This document shows positions 28,170-36,832 of a stretch of DNA of 64,000 bases, piece by piece. Each line of letters begins with the position of its first letter. Position 1 is the first letter of the stretch. The stretch is taken from positions 40,152-104,151 of the forward strand of contig NZ_JAGGLV010000026.1 of the NCBI RefSeq assembly GCF_017874735.1, written 5' to 3'. The position numbers were made by a program, and so were the translations under genes. The notes below the pieces were generated by a model. It searched no databases and was not told the DNA's origin. It saw only the letters and a program-made list of their open reading frames with translations. Source of the DNA: Paenibacillus silagei (lineage in GTDB: Bacteria > Bacillota > Bacilli > Paenibacillales > Paenibacillaceae).

Positions 28170-29756
28170 TTATCCTTCAGGGTGTTCTGAAGGTTCCACC
28201 GGTTGTGCCGGAGTGACCGGAGCAGCCGGGGCCGGTCTGGTGACGACAGAGGTTATGGGCGCCGCTGTATGTCTCACCACGTCCTTAGGCTCCGTCTTGC
28301 CCTTAGTCAGCCCTTTGATCAGCGCCTCGACATCAATGCCGGACACGCTTTTGAGCATCTCAGGGGCTGTGGACATCAGTTGGGTCACATAATTACTCAC
28401 ACGCGCAGCTCCTTCACCGTTGCCGGTATCCACCACAGTCAGCTTATCGATAGACGCCAGCGGCTCGGCAATCTTCCCGGCCAGCTCAGGCAGCATTTTG
28501 ACGATAATATCGAGAACCGCCGCTTCGCCGAATTTCTGGAAGGCTTCTGCCAGCTTCTCCTTGGCTTCCGCTTCCGCCAGACCGCGCAGACGGATAACTT
28601 CAGACTCTGCTTTACCTTTGGCCAGCTCTGCATCCGCAATCGCCTGACCTTCCAGACGTTTCTGCTCGGACGTAGCCTGAGCCTGCTTCTCGATACTATA
28701 CTGCAGGGCGTCGGCTTCACGCATGCGCTTGGCCTTGTCAGCTTCTGCCGCCTGCTCGACCGCATAACGGTCTGCTTCCGCTTTCTTCTTCACTTCAGCA
28801 TCATACTGCTTCTCACGCACCTGGATTTCCTTCGCCTGAATATCGATTTCGCGTTCCTTGCGGACCAGCTCAACCTTCATCTGCTCTTCCACCACGGTCT
28901 GCTTGGCACGCGCCTCCTGAATGTGGTACGCCTGGTCGGCTTCCGCTTTGGCAGTATCTTGATCGCGTTTGAACGCTGCAACCTTGAGCTGGTTCTCCTT
29001 TGATGCTTCGGCGATGTTGGTATCCCGCAGCAGCTCCGCCTTCTGCCCCTGCTCCTCGGCATTGGCCTTCTGAATCCGCGCGTCACGGACAGCTTCCGCT
29101 TCCGCAATCTCCGCATCCCGCTTCACTGCGGCAATCCGCGGTTTACCCAGCGCTTCCAGGTATCCGTGCTTATCGCGTACGTCCTTGATGGTAAATGAGA
29201 CAATCTGGAGTCCCATCTTCTTGAGGTCACGGGCGGCAACCCCCTGAACCTCCTGGGCGAAGCGGTCCCGGTTGCGGTAGACCTCTTCTACGGTCATCGT
29301 ACCAAGAATCGCCCGCAGATGTCCTTCCAGCACTTCCTGCGCTTCACTCTTCAGGGATTCAATCGGCTTGCCCATGAACTGCTCGGCTGCCGTTGCCACA
29401 TCTTCCGTGGAGCTGCCTACCTTGATGATGGCGACCCCGTCGGCAATGACCGGCACGCCTTGCTCCGTATAGACCTCCGGGGTCGTCACATCGAGCTTAT
29501 GGGAGAGCAGAGACATGAACTCCGCTTTCTGGAAGACAGGCAGAATGAACGCACCGCCGCCGCGGACGATTTTGATTTTGCGGCCGGAGCCGTCATCCGA
29601 TATATGATTGTTGCCCAGGAAGGAACCGGTGACGATCATGCCTTCATCCGGGCCAACCGTCTTGTAACGCGCCCAGAAGGCGAGTCCGAGGACAAGCAGT
29701 ACAGCGATTACTATCGCAGGTATAAACAGGGATTCAGGAATATTTTCTAGCATCAT
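28170..29756 (-). CDS. floT: Flotillin-like protein FloT (YuaG)
   Basis: 528 aa. An N-terminal hydrophobic segment (residues ~10-28) anchors it to the membrane, an SPFH/Band-7 domain follows (~30-190), then a long Ala/Glu/Lys-rich coiled coil (~190-430) with EA repeats typical of flotillins. The tail is Pro/Ala-rich. Flotillins organise ordered membrane domains in Bacillus and influence kinases and secretion complexes. It overlaps the NfeD-type partner gene by 4 bp, as in Bacillus yuaF-yuaG. Confidence 0.93.
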   Translation of the reverse strand: MMLENIPESLFIPAIVIAVLLVLGLAFWARYKTVGPDEGMIVTGSFLGNNHISDDGSGRKIKIVRGGGAFILPVFQKAEFMSLLSHKLDVTTPEVYTEQGVPVIADGVAIIKVGSSTEDVATAAEQFMGKPIESLKSEAQEVLEGHLRAILGTMTVEEVYRNRDRFAQEVQGVAARDLKKMGLQIVSFTIKDVRDKHGYLEALGKPRIAAVKRDAEIAEAEAVRDARIQKANAEEQGQKAELLRDTNIAEASKENQLKVAAFKRDQDTAKAEADQAYHIQEARAKQTVVEEQMKVELVRKEREIDIQAKEIQVREKQYDAEVKKKAEADRYAVEQAAEADKAKRMREADALQYSIEKQAQATSEQKRLEGQAIADAELAKGKAESEVIRLRGLAEAEAKEKLAEAFQKFGEAAVLDIIVKMLPELAGKIAEPLASIDKLTVVDTGNGEGAARVSNYVTQLMSTAPEMLKSVSGIDVEALIKGLTKGKTEPKDVVRHTAAPITSVVTRPAPAAPVTPAQPVEPSEHPEG

Positions 29757-30289
29757 AAGTCCACTCCTTTTCTCTCTTCGAATTCAGACACAAGTGCTAC
29801 ACCCTCACGTACCTCAACTACTACAACCTTGATTCCGGCCGGCAGTGCATGCTGCTCGAAGCTGGCCGCCGTATGCAGGCTGTTGCCTGCACCGAACTTC
29901 ACCATAATCTCACCGTAGCCTGTGCCTGGGACCGGTACGGTAACCTCACCGATTCTCCCCGGCAATTCACTCATGGAGAAGCCGTTTGACATTTCGCTGT
30001 TCCTCATTGGCTTCACAACCACCAAATGCATCAATACGCCCATGAATGCCGCAACCAGCAGGGACAAGGCAAGAATCACACCATCTTCCAGCCCGCTGTA
30101 GCGGCCCAGCAGCATGCCTGCTCCACCGAATACAGTGATCCCTCCTGCCAATAGGGTAGGATTCAGGAAATCAAAGGATACGATGTCAAAAATCCCGTCC
30201 AGAGCGCTCCCGATCAGGTCGCCCAACACTACACTCACTAAGGCAAATAAAATACCCAGCGCCAAACAGCCCAAATACAGCGTTTGCAT
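29753..30289 (-). CDS. yuaF: NfeD-like membrane protein, flotillin partner (YuaF)
   Basis: 178 aa from ATG 30289 (GGGAGGAG 6 nt upstream); a longer frame lacks a ribosome site. Three to four membrane helices (LYLGCLALGILFALVSVVLGD...) are followed by a small beta-rich soluble domain (residues ~110-175; LPGRIGEVTVPVPGTGYGEIMV), an OB-like NfeD domain. It shares an operon with floT. Bacillus YuaF works with FloT in membrane-domain organisation. Confidence 0.88.
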   Translation of the reverse strand: MQTLYLGCLALGILFALVSVVLGDLIGSALDGIFDIVSFDFLNPTLLAGGITVFGGAGMLLGRYSGLEDGVILALSLLVAAFMGVLMHLVVVKPMRNSEMSNGFSMSELPGRIGEVTVPVPGTGYGEIMVKFGAGNSLHTAASFEQHALPAGIKVVVVEVREGVALVSEFEERKGVDL

Positions 30290-30334
30290 TATAGTCTCCT
30301 CCCGTCGATACTTCCGGACTGTCATACTAGTATA

Positions 30335-30361
30335 AACGCAACTGTCATGCCCTTGGTTTCA
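30335..30361 (-). promoter_or_regulatory. Candidate sigma-W promoter of yuaF-floT
   Basis: On the minus strand TGAAAC is followed after 17 bp by CGTT, close to the ECF sigma-W pattern TGAAAC-N16-CGTA. The Bacillus subtilis yuaF-yuaG operon is a known sigma-W target, which supports the call; the -10 has one mismatch and the spacer is one base long. Confidence 0.55.
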
Positions 30362-30419
30362 CAAAGTTGGGTATTGCTCTCATTAATGTATGCCGGAAGC
30401 GGGAAAATTAACAGACCAA

Positions 30420-30448
30420 AGAAGCCGCCCCCTTAGACGGGAAGCGGC
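30420..30448 (-). terminator. Terminator after the iron alcohol dehydrogenase gene
   Basis: AGCCGCTTCCCG facing GGGGGCGGCT on the minus strand, 20 bp after the stop, with a modest T-rich tail. Confidence 0.6.
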
Positions 30449-30467
30449 TATACTGTCGATGGCTGAC

Positions 30468-31631
30468 TTACAAAGCCAGCTTATAAATTTCAACTACGTC
30501 CTGACGCTCCAGCTTGCGGAAGTTGCCGAACGGACCGAAGCGGACCGCCTTGTCGGCCATGCTGCCGATTTCGCTGTCGTCGATATCGTAATCGCCGAGC
30601 GTCTTCGGAGCGCCAATGGAATCCCAGAAGCGGCGGAGCGCTTCAATGCCTTCGAGGCCGGTCTGTTCATCGGTTTTGCCGGAAGGGTCAATGCCGAACA
30701 CGTTCACAGCCAGCTGGCGGAAGCGGGCAGGATTCGTGCTGAGGTTATATCTCATCCACTGCGGGAAGAGAATTGCCAGGCCGCCGCCGTGGGGAATATC
30801 ATACACAGCGGATACAGCATGCTCAATGTTGTGCGTAGCCCAGTCACCGGCAAAGCCCATGCTGACCATTCCGTTCAGCGCCATCGTCCCGCAGTACATA
30901 ATAGTCTCGCGAAGCTCGTAGTTGTTCAGATCCTCAATCAGCTTAGGAGCCGTCTCAATCACGGTACGAAGCAGAGTCTCCAAGAAGCCGTCCTGTAAAG
31001 GCGTATTGCTGTCTGTATGGAAATAATGCTCCAGCGTATGGGACATGATGTCCACCATACCGTACACCGTCTGGTCGCGCGGCAGGGAGAAGGTGTTCTC
31101 CGGGTCAAGGATCGAGAAGGCCGGATAGGCATGGATGCTGCCCCAGCCCATTTTCTCCTGGGTCACTTCGTTGGTGATGACCGAGCCGTTGTTCATTTCG
31201 GAGCCGGTGGCTGCCATTGTCAGCACGGTTCCCAGCGGAAGCGCACCTTGAGGTGCGGCCTTGCGTTCTACGAAGTCCCACATATCCCCTTCATATTTCG
31301 CTCCGACGGCCACCGCCTTGGCACAATCGAGCACACTGCCGCCGCCGACGGCAAGAATCAGGTCAATCTGATTCTCACGGCACAACGCTACACCTTTATG
31401 TACCGTTGAGAGACGAGGATTCGGCTCCACTCCGGCAAGCTCGGTAACTACGGCTGAAGCCGCAGCCAGCTCGGCAATGACGTTATCGTACAAGCCGCTG
31501 CGCTTGATGCTGCCGCCGCCGTACATCAGCAGTACGTTCTTACCGTATTTCGGCACCTCGGTACGGAGTGCCTGCAATGTTCCCTGTCCGAAAATAAGCT
31601 TGGTCGGGTTATAAAATTCAAACTTGCGCAT
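30468..31631 (-). CDS. Iron-containing alcohol dehydrogenase (YugJ/butanol-dehydrogenase type)
   Basis: 387 aa from ATG 31631, with GGAGG 7 nt upstream; upstream in-frame codons have no family match. Group III Fe-ADH: nucleotide-binding GGGSVLDCAKAVAVG, then metal ligands in the region FAGDWATHNIEHAVSAVYDIPHGGGLAILFP, where the spaced histidines fit the iron site. Such enzymes reduce aldehydes to alcohols with NADPH or NADH. The N-terminus MRKFEFYNPTKLIFG matches YugJ/BDH proteins. It is monocistronic between terminators. Confidence 0.92.
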   Translation of the reverse strand: MRKFEFYNPTKLIFGQGTLQALRTEVPKYGKNVLLMYGGGSIKRSGLYDNVIAELAAASAVVTELAGVEPNPRLSTVHKGVALCRENQIDLILAVGGGSVLDCAKAVAVGAKYEGDMWDFVERKAAPQGALPLGTVLTMAATGSEMNNGSVITNEVTQEKMGWGSIHAYPAFSILDPENTFSLPRDQTVYGMVDIMSHTLEHYFHTDSNTPLQDGFLETLLRTVIETAPKLIEDLNNYELRETIMYCGTMALNGMVSMGFAGDWATHNIEHAVSAVYDIPHGGGLAILFPQWMRYNLSTNPARFRQLAVNVFGIDPSGKTDEQTGLEGIEALRRFWDSIGAPKTLGDYDIDDSEIGSMADKAVRFGPFGNFRKLERQDVVEIYKLAL

Positions 31632-31737
31632 ATGGGTAAACCTCCATGAGTATGTGAATGTGAAGCACTGTCTATTATAGTCCTCCAGCTTGGCGCATTC
31701 AAATCGCTGATTTCTCCACAGCAGGGCACGCAGAAAT

Positions 31738-31762
31738 GCCCCGCCGGTACTCCGGCAGGGCG
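31738..31762 (-). terminator. Terminator of the gal operon
   Basis: GCCCTGCCGGAGTACCGGCGGGGC on the minus strand forms a tight GC hairpin about 35 bp after the galT stop. The T tract is short (ATTTC), so it may be weak. Confidence 0.55.
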
Positions 31763-31797
31763 ATAACTTATGAAACGGGCTCAAAACCTATCCAGAC

Positions 31798-33381
31798 TTA
31801 GTTAAAACCGCTGCTGTTCAGGAACCGGCGGAAGGCCGCCTGCCCTTCCGGCGTGCGTTTGTAGACTCCGGCATGCTCCAGAATGTGAGTGAACTTCGTA
31901 CCCACCTCATTCTGGATGGTCTTCACCGCTTCTTCTCGGTTCAAGGAGGTGCCGAAGCGGCTTACCAGTTCGGTAATCCAGGAAGTGTGCAGCGCCAGCG
32001 GATGCTCCTGACCCTGGCTCTGGACGTCTCCGAGAAGCGCAGTGTCACCCGCCAATATGCCAGCGATGGCGTCAAGCTCTTCCTTGAGCCGCCCCGGCAG
32101 AATCGCCAGGCCCATTACCTCAATCAGGCCGATGTTCTCCTTCTTGATATGGTGCATCTCCCGGTGCGGGTGGAAAATCCCTTCGGGATATTCTTCGCTG
32201 GTCCGGTTGTTGCGCAGCACCAGATCCATCTCGTAGCCGCCGTCCTCTGCCCGGCGCACGATAGGGGTAACGGTATTATGCGGCACGCTCCCGCCGTCCT
32301 CTTCACTGAACGCCAGCACTTCGGCGGCCGGATCGCTGTAAGTCTTCCAGGATTCGTAGATATGGTTGCCTGCCTCCAGCAGCACCGCCGGATCTTCGGC
32401 ATGCATCCGCAGCACGGACATCGGCCACTTCACTGTGCTTAAGCTGACGCCGGGATACGAGGCATGAGTGAAGGTGTCCTCTTTGGGCGCCTTCTGGATC
32501 GGGAACGTATGCCGTCCGCCCTGGAAGTGGTCATGCGTCAGAATGGAGCCGCCGACAATCGGCAGATCGGCATTCGAACCGATGAAATAATGCGGGAAGG
32601 CCTCCACGAAGCTAAGCAGACGCTTCAGCGTATCCTTCGTCAGCTTCATCGGCACATGATCATGGTGGAACACAATGCAATGCTCGTTATAGTAGACATA
32701 AGGCGAGTACTGGAAGAACCACTTCTCGCTGTTCATCGAGAGCGGGATCACGCGCAGGTTCTGACGCGGCGGGTGATTGACCCGGCCGGCATAGCCGACA
32801 TTCTCGCGGCATAGCTGGCACTTCGGATAGACCGGAGGCGGAAGCAGCCGGGCCATGGCGATTTCCTTCGGACTTTTCTCCGGCTTGGAGAGGTTGATCG
32901 TCATCTCAATATCCCCGTACGGCGACTCCTGAAGCCAATACACATTCTTCGCTACACGGTCCATACGGATATAGTTGGAATCAATGCTCAGCTTATAAAA
33001 GCGGTCCGTTGCCGCCTGAATGCCCTGTGCCGCCTGGATCGCGGCGAACTCCGCATTCACCTCAGACGGGCGGGCCATCAGAAGGCCCATAATCTTCGCA
33101 TCCAGCAGGTCGCGGTACGTATCCGTATTCTCCGGGATCAGCCCGAGACTGAACCCGTAATCAATCAGCTGGTCCAGCGGGGCCTGCGGGCTGTCCAGCG
33201 GACCTTCAGTGAACTCGCCGGGATACGGCTCGCTGAAGCCGAACTGGTCCAGGAGTTCATTGCGGCTGTAATCCACATCTGCTGGCTGAATAAGTCCCGT
33301 ATGTCCGGCAAACAGAACCAGCTGTTCAATCGCATACAGCGCCTTCTCAGCGGCAGCAGCCGTACTATTATCGTTCTGCAT
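31798..33381 (-). CDS. galT: UDP-glucose--hexose-1-phosphate uridylyltransferase, type 2
   Basis: 527 aa, matching the long Firmicute GalT class and not the ~350-aa E. coli class. It exchanges UMP between UDP-glucose and galactose-1-phosphate in the Leloir pathway. The motif ILTHDHFQGGRHTFP carries the HxH residues of the active site, and a CQLCRENVGY stretch lies nearby. GGAG with 7-nt spacing precedes the ATG. It is last in galK-galE-galT, 81 bp behind galE. Confidence 0.95.
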   Translation of the reverse strand: MQNDNSTAAAAEKALYAIEQLVLFAGHTGLIQPADVDYSRNELLDQFGFSEPYPGEFTEGPLDSPQAPLDQLIDYGFSLGLIPENTDTYRDLLDAKIMGLLMARPSEVNAEFAAIQAAQGIQAATDRFYKLSIDSNYIRMDRVAKNVYWLQESPYGDIEMTINLSKPEKSPKEIAMARLLPPPVYPKCQLCRENVGYAGRVNHPPRQNLRVIPLSMNSEKWFFQYSPYVYYNEHCIVFHHDHVPMKLTKDTLKRLLSFVEAFPHYFIGSNADLPIVGGSILTHDHFQGGRHTFPIQKAPKEDTFTHASYPGVSLSTVKWPMSVLRMHAEDPAVLLEAGNHIYESWKTYSDPAAEVLAFSEEDGGSVPHNTVTPIVRRAEDGGYEMDLVLRNNRTSEEYPEGIFHPHREMHHIKKENIGLIEVMGLAILPGRLKEELDAIAGILAGDTALLGDVQSQGQEHPLALHTSWITELVSRFGTSLNREEAVKTIQNEVGTKFTHILEHAGVYKRTPEGQAAFRRFLNSSGFN

Positions 33382-33462
33382 TTCATTTCTCCTTCTATGG
33401 TGCCTTATGCGGCGCTTTGCATTCTGTCTATTTCACCTTCGGGCAACAAGCAGAATTGTTTC

Positions 33463-34449
33463 TTACTCCCCGTATCCTTGCGGATTGGCAGAGTGCCAGC
33501 TCCAGGCGCTCTGAATAATGCCTTCCAGATCGGCATGCTGCGGGTCCCAGCCCAGAACCTTGCGGGCTTTGTCAGAGGAAGCGACGAGTACTGCCGGATC
33601 TCCGGCGCGGCGGTCCTGAACCACAACCGGAATGTCCAGGCCGGTAACCTTCTTCGCAGTCTCAATGACCTGCTTCACAGAGAAGCCCAGGCCGTTGCCT
33701 AGGTTGAAGATATTGCTTGCACTGCCGCTGCGCAGATAAGTGACTGCACGGACATGCGCATCCGCCAGATCGCTGACATGGATGTAGTCGCGTACGCAGG
33801 TTCCGTCCTCTGTCGGATAGTCTTCCCCGAACACTGCAATATTCTCGCGCTGCTTCAGCGCAGCCTGGAGCACCAGCGGAATCAGATGGCTCTCCGGACG
33901 GTGGTCTTCGCCGATCTTGCCGCTGGCGTGTGCGCCTGCGGCATTGAAGTAGCGCAGCGCTACGTATTTGATGCCGAGCACTTTGTCGAACCAGGCCATC
34001 ATGCGTTCCATGGTCAGCTTGGTCTCGCCGTAGACATTCGCAGGCTCTGTGCGGTCGGTCTCTTCGATAGGCACCTTTTCCGGTTCGCCGTAGGTGGCGG
34101 CAGTGGAGGAGAAGACGATTTTATCCACACCGGCCTGCTGCATGGCTTCTAGAAGACACTGCGTTCCATACACATTGTTGTCGTAGTATTTAACCGGGTC
34201 CTTCATGCTCTCGCCCACCAGGGAGCTGGCTGCGAAGTGAATCACCGCTTCGATCTCATTCTCGGAGAACAGCTTCGCCAGCAGCGCCTTGTCGCGCAGG
34301 TCGCCCTCGTACAGCTTGCCGCCCAGCAGCGCCTCACGGTGCCCTGTCAGCAGATTGTCAATCACTACAACCTCTTCCCCGCGGTCCAGCAGCTCTGCTA
34401 CTGTGTGTGAACCGATATATCCTGCGCCGCCCGTTACCAGAATCGCCAT
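33463..34449 (-). CDS. galE: UDP-glucose 4-epimerase
   Basis: 328 aa extended SDR. NAD-binding TGGAGYIGSHT at the N-terminus, the catalytic SSTAATYG serine region and VYGETKLTMERM with the YxxxK pair, and the C-terminal FNLGNGLGFSVKQV are intact. It interconverts UDP-glucose and UDP-galactose, supplying both the Leloir pathway and cell-surface precursors. The ATG lies 1 bp downstream of the galK stop, so the two are coupled. Confidence 0.96.
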   Translation of the reverse strand: MAILVTGGAGYIGSHTVAELLDRGEEVVVIDNLLTGHREALLGGKLYEGDLRDKALLAKLFSENEIEAVIHFAASSLVGESMKDPVKYYDNNVYGTQCLLEAMQQAGVDKIVFSSTAATYGEPEKVPIEETDRTEPANVYGETKLTMERMMAWFDKVLGIKYVALRYFNAAGAHASGKIGEDHRPESHLIPLVLQAALKQRENIAVFGEDYPTEDGTCVRDYIHVSDLADAHVRAVTYLRSGSASNIFNLGNGLGFSVKQVIETAKKVTGLDIPVVVQDRRAGDPAVLVASSDKARKVLGWDPQHADLEGIIQSAWSWHSANPQGYGE

Positions 34450-34450
34450 C

Positions 34451-35629
34451 TTATTTCACTCCTTTCAATTCTTCCACGCCGTTGCCGATGCCGCATACAT
34501 AGAATTCGCCGGTCAGGCCGGTTCTGTTCTTGTAGGCTTCTCCAACTTCCGTTATGAACCGCTGCACATCATCCTCGTGTACCAGCGATACCGTACATCC
34601 CCCGAATCCGGCCCCCGTCATCCGTGATCCCAGTGTGCCAGGAATGCGCTGCGCTTCTTCCACCATCACATCCAGCTCCTCGCAGCTGACTTCATACAGG
34701 TCGCGGAGGGAGACATGGGAGTCATTCATGTACAGGCCGAACTGCTTCAGATCATTGTTCTTCAGCACATCCACCGAGTCAAGCACACGCTGATTCTCCT
34801 CCACTACATGGCGGGCCCGGCGTCTGACGGTTTCATCCGCAATTCTATCCTGCAGAAGCTCGAACTGTTCAGGCTTCACCTCAGCCAGATAGGACAGGGA
34901 TGGAATCTCCTGCTTCAGAATAGCGAGTGCCTCTTCACATTGGCTGCGGCGCTCATTATACTTCGAGTCCACCAGACCGCGCTTCTTGTTCGTATTGCCG
35001 ATGACCAGCTTATAGCTGCCCGTCACGAATGGGACCAGGCTGTATTCCAGCGTATCGCACATCAGCAGGATAGCCTGGTCGCGCTTGCCGTTGGCAACTG
35101 CGAACTGGTCCATGATCCCGGAGTTCACACCGACATACTGGTTCTCCGCGCGCTGGGACAGCAGGGCGATCTCCACCGTATCTGTGTCACCGCCAAGCAG
35201 CGTCAGGAAGGCGAAGCCGGTCACTACCTCGATCGAAGCGGAAGAGGACAAGCCCGAGCCGTTAGGAATCTCACCATGGAACAAAAGATCGTAGCCCCCG
35301 GATACCGGGTGACCCTTCTTAGCCAGCTCCACCATTACACCGACCGGATAGTCTACCCATTCGCCGGTCTTGGCTGCGCCGATGTCACTGAAGTCGATGG
35401 AAGCTTCATAAGGGAAATTCGTGGATGCGAATTGAACCTTGCCGTCTGTACGCGGGCGCACGATCAGGGTGGTTCCGAAATCCAGGGCTGCCGGGAAAAC
35501 ATAACCTCCGTTATAATCCAGATGCTCTCCGATCAGATTCACGCGGCCCGGTGCGTAGAATACCCGCGCGGCTTCCCCGCTCTCCCCGTACTTCTTGATA
35601 AATGTACTGTTAAGTTCCTGTATGCTCAT
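34451..35629 (-). CDS. galK: Galactokinase
   Basis: 392 aa from ATG 35629 (GGAG 8 nt upstream). GHMP kinase signatures are complete: GRVNLIGEHLDYNGGYVFP, the ATP loop NGSGLSSSASIEV and the C-terminal GAGFGGCTVSLV. It phosphorylates galactose at C1, the first committed step. It is first in the galKET operon. The operon has no galactose transporter and no mutarotase in the window. Confidence 0.96.
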   Translation of the reverse strand: MSIQELNSTFIKKYGESGEAARVFYAPGRVNLIGEHLDYNGGYVFPAALDFGTTLIVRPRTDGKVQFASTNFPYEASIDFSDIGAAKTGEWVDYPVGVMVELAKKGHPVSGGYDLLFHGEIPNGSGLSSSASIEVVTGFAFLTLLGGDTDTVEIALLSQRAENQYVGVNSGIMDQFAVANGKRDQAILLMCDTLEYSLVPFVTGSYKLVIGNTNKKRGLVDSKYNERRSQCEEALAILKQEIPSLSYLAEVKPEQFELLQDRIADETVRRRARHVVEENQRVLDSVDVLKNNDLKQFGLYMNDSHVSLRDLYEVSCEELDVMVEEAQRIPGTLGSRMTGAGFGGCTVSLVHEDDVQRFITEVGEAYKNRTGLTGEFYVCGIGNGVEELKGVK

Positions 35630-35698
35630 TATTGACACTCCATCCTTTCGCTGCTTGTGCTGGGACTGTGGATTATAGCTTGCGTCCTTCATGCTTAC

Positions 35699-35728
35699 AT
35701 TATAATAAAATCAGACTTGCCCTGATAA
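35699..35728 (-). promoter_or_regulatory. Promoter of the galKET operon
   Basis: TTATCA, 18 bp, TATAAT on the minus strand about 70 bp upstream of galK. The AraC-type regulator gene is divergent, so the 170-bp region between them should hold shared operators; TGCAATCATGTGTGCA nearby is a candidate. Confidence 0.5.
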
Positions 35729-35864
35729 TGCAATCATGTGTGCAATATATGGACAAATGTGACTTTCGTCTCTGAAGAGACTATACTCGGTATAAGGAAA
35801 AGTGAACGTGCGCTCCCTATACACTTAGTTATAGAAGCGTTCTGCTCAGGAAAGGCGGCTTGCA

Positions 35865-36722
35865 ATGCAACATACCTATTCAGTAGGATCAAATCCTGTC
35901 TATTACGATAAGCAGCTGCTGCATGTACTCTTTGCGGGAGAGAGCCAGACCCTCCCGCTGCATCAGGCAGGTCCCAAGATCTACGATTACTATCTGCTCC
36001 ATTATATTGAATCAGGCTCCGGGGTCTTCCGGACTGAGGAGCATACCTACGAGCTGGGAGCCGGAGACTGCTTCCTGATCCACCCGGGCCAGCTGGTCAG
36101 CTACATCTCTGATCAGCAGGAGCCCTGGCGTTACCGCTGGGCCGCCTTCACCGGCGGCGACGCCGGACAGCTTGCGGAGCAGGCGGGCTTCACGCCGTTC
36201 GCCCCGGTGCTGTCTACCGCAGGCGGCAGTGTAATACCCGGAGCGCTTGCCGGGATGATGTCCGCCTTCTATGCCAATAAGGAGAGTGCCGCCCTGACCT
36301 CTCTGGGGTATCTGTACCTTATCGCCGGCGAAGCGGCGGAGCTGCTGGTCTCCTCCACCCGGCTGCCGGGTGCGGAATCACAGATCAAGCGGACGGTGAA
36401 GCAGATGATTCACTACATGGCTTCTCAGTATGCCCATCCGGTCTCGATTGAACAGATGTGCGGCTCTCTGGGGTATAACCGTGCTTACCTCTCCCGCATC
36501 TTCAAGCAGGAGACGGGGCTCTCTCCGGTCACTTACCTGCTGAAGCTGCGGGTGGAGAAATCGCGCCAGCTGCTGCGTGAACGTCCCGAGCTGTCCGTGG
36601 AGCAGGTAGCGGCATCGGTCGGACTGACCGATGCCCTGTATTTCTCCCGGCAATTCAAGCGTTTCTACCGCCAGTCCCCCACCGCTTACCGCCAGGCCAC
36701 AGTGAACCCTGGAGAGAAATAG
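35865..36722 (+). CDS. AraC-family regulator, probable controller of galKET
   Basis: 285 aa. A cupin-like sugar-sensing N-terminal domain (residues ~15-105; YYLLHYIESGSGVFRTEEHTY) is followed by two AraC helix-turn-helix units (~185-280) with SIEQMCGSLGYNRAYLSRIFKQETGLSPVTYL and VAASVGLTDALYFSRQFKRF. No receiver or membrane domain. It is divergent from galK with 235 bp between starts, the usual place for a local activator; that it senses galactose is inference. Confidence 0.85.
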   Translation: MQHTYSVGSNPVYYDKQLLHVLFAGESQTLPLHQAGPKIYDYYLLHYIESGSGVFRTEEHTYELGAGDCFLIHPGQLVSYISDQQEPWRYRWAAFTGGDAGQLAEQAGFTPFAPVLSTAGGSVIPGALAGMMSAFYANKESAALTSLGYLYLIAGEAAELLVSSTRLPGAESQIKRTVKQMIHYMASQYAHPVSIEQMCGSLGYNRAYLSRIFKQETGLSPVTYLLKLRVEKSRQLLRERPELSVEQVAASVGLTDALYFSRQFKRFYRQSPTAYRQATVNPGEK

Positions 36723-36734
36723 CTGTATCGCCTA

Positions 36735-36776
36735 GAGCAACAGCCCGTCTCCTGAACAGGAAGCGGGCTGCTTGCA
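36735..36776 (+). terminator. Terminator after the AraC-type gene
   Basis: GCAACAGCCCG pairs with CGGGCTGCTTGC across TCTCCTGAACAGGAAG, itself a small stem, then ATTGTTATTT. It may act on both strands. Confidence 0.7.
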
Positions 36777-36832
36777 TTGTTATTTATGGAAGCCGGACCT
36801 TATGGAAACTCATAGGCTGAGCGCCTTAAGCT

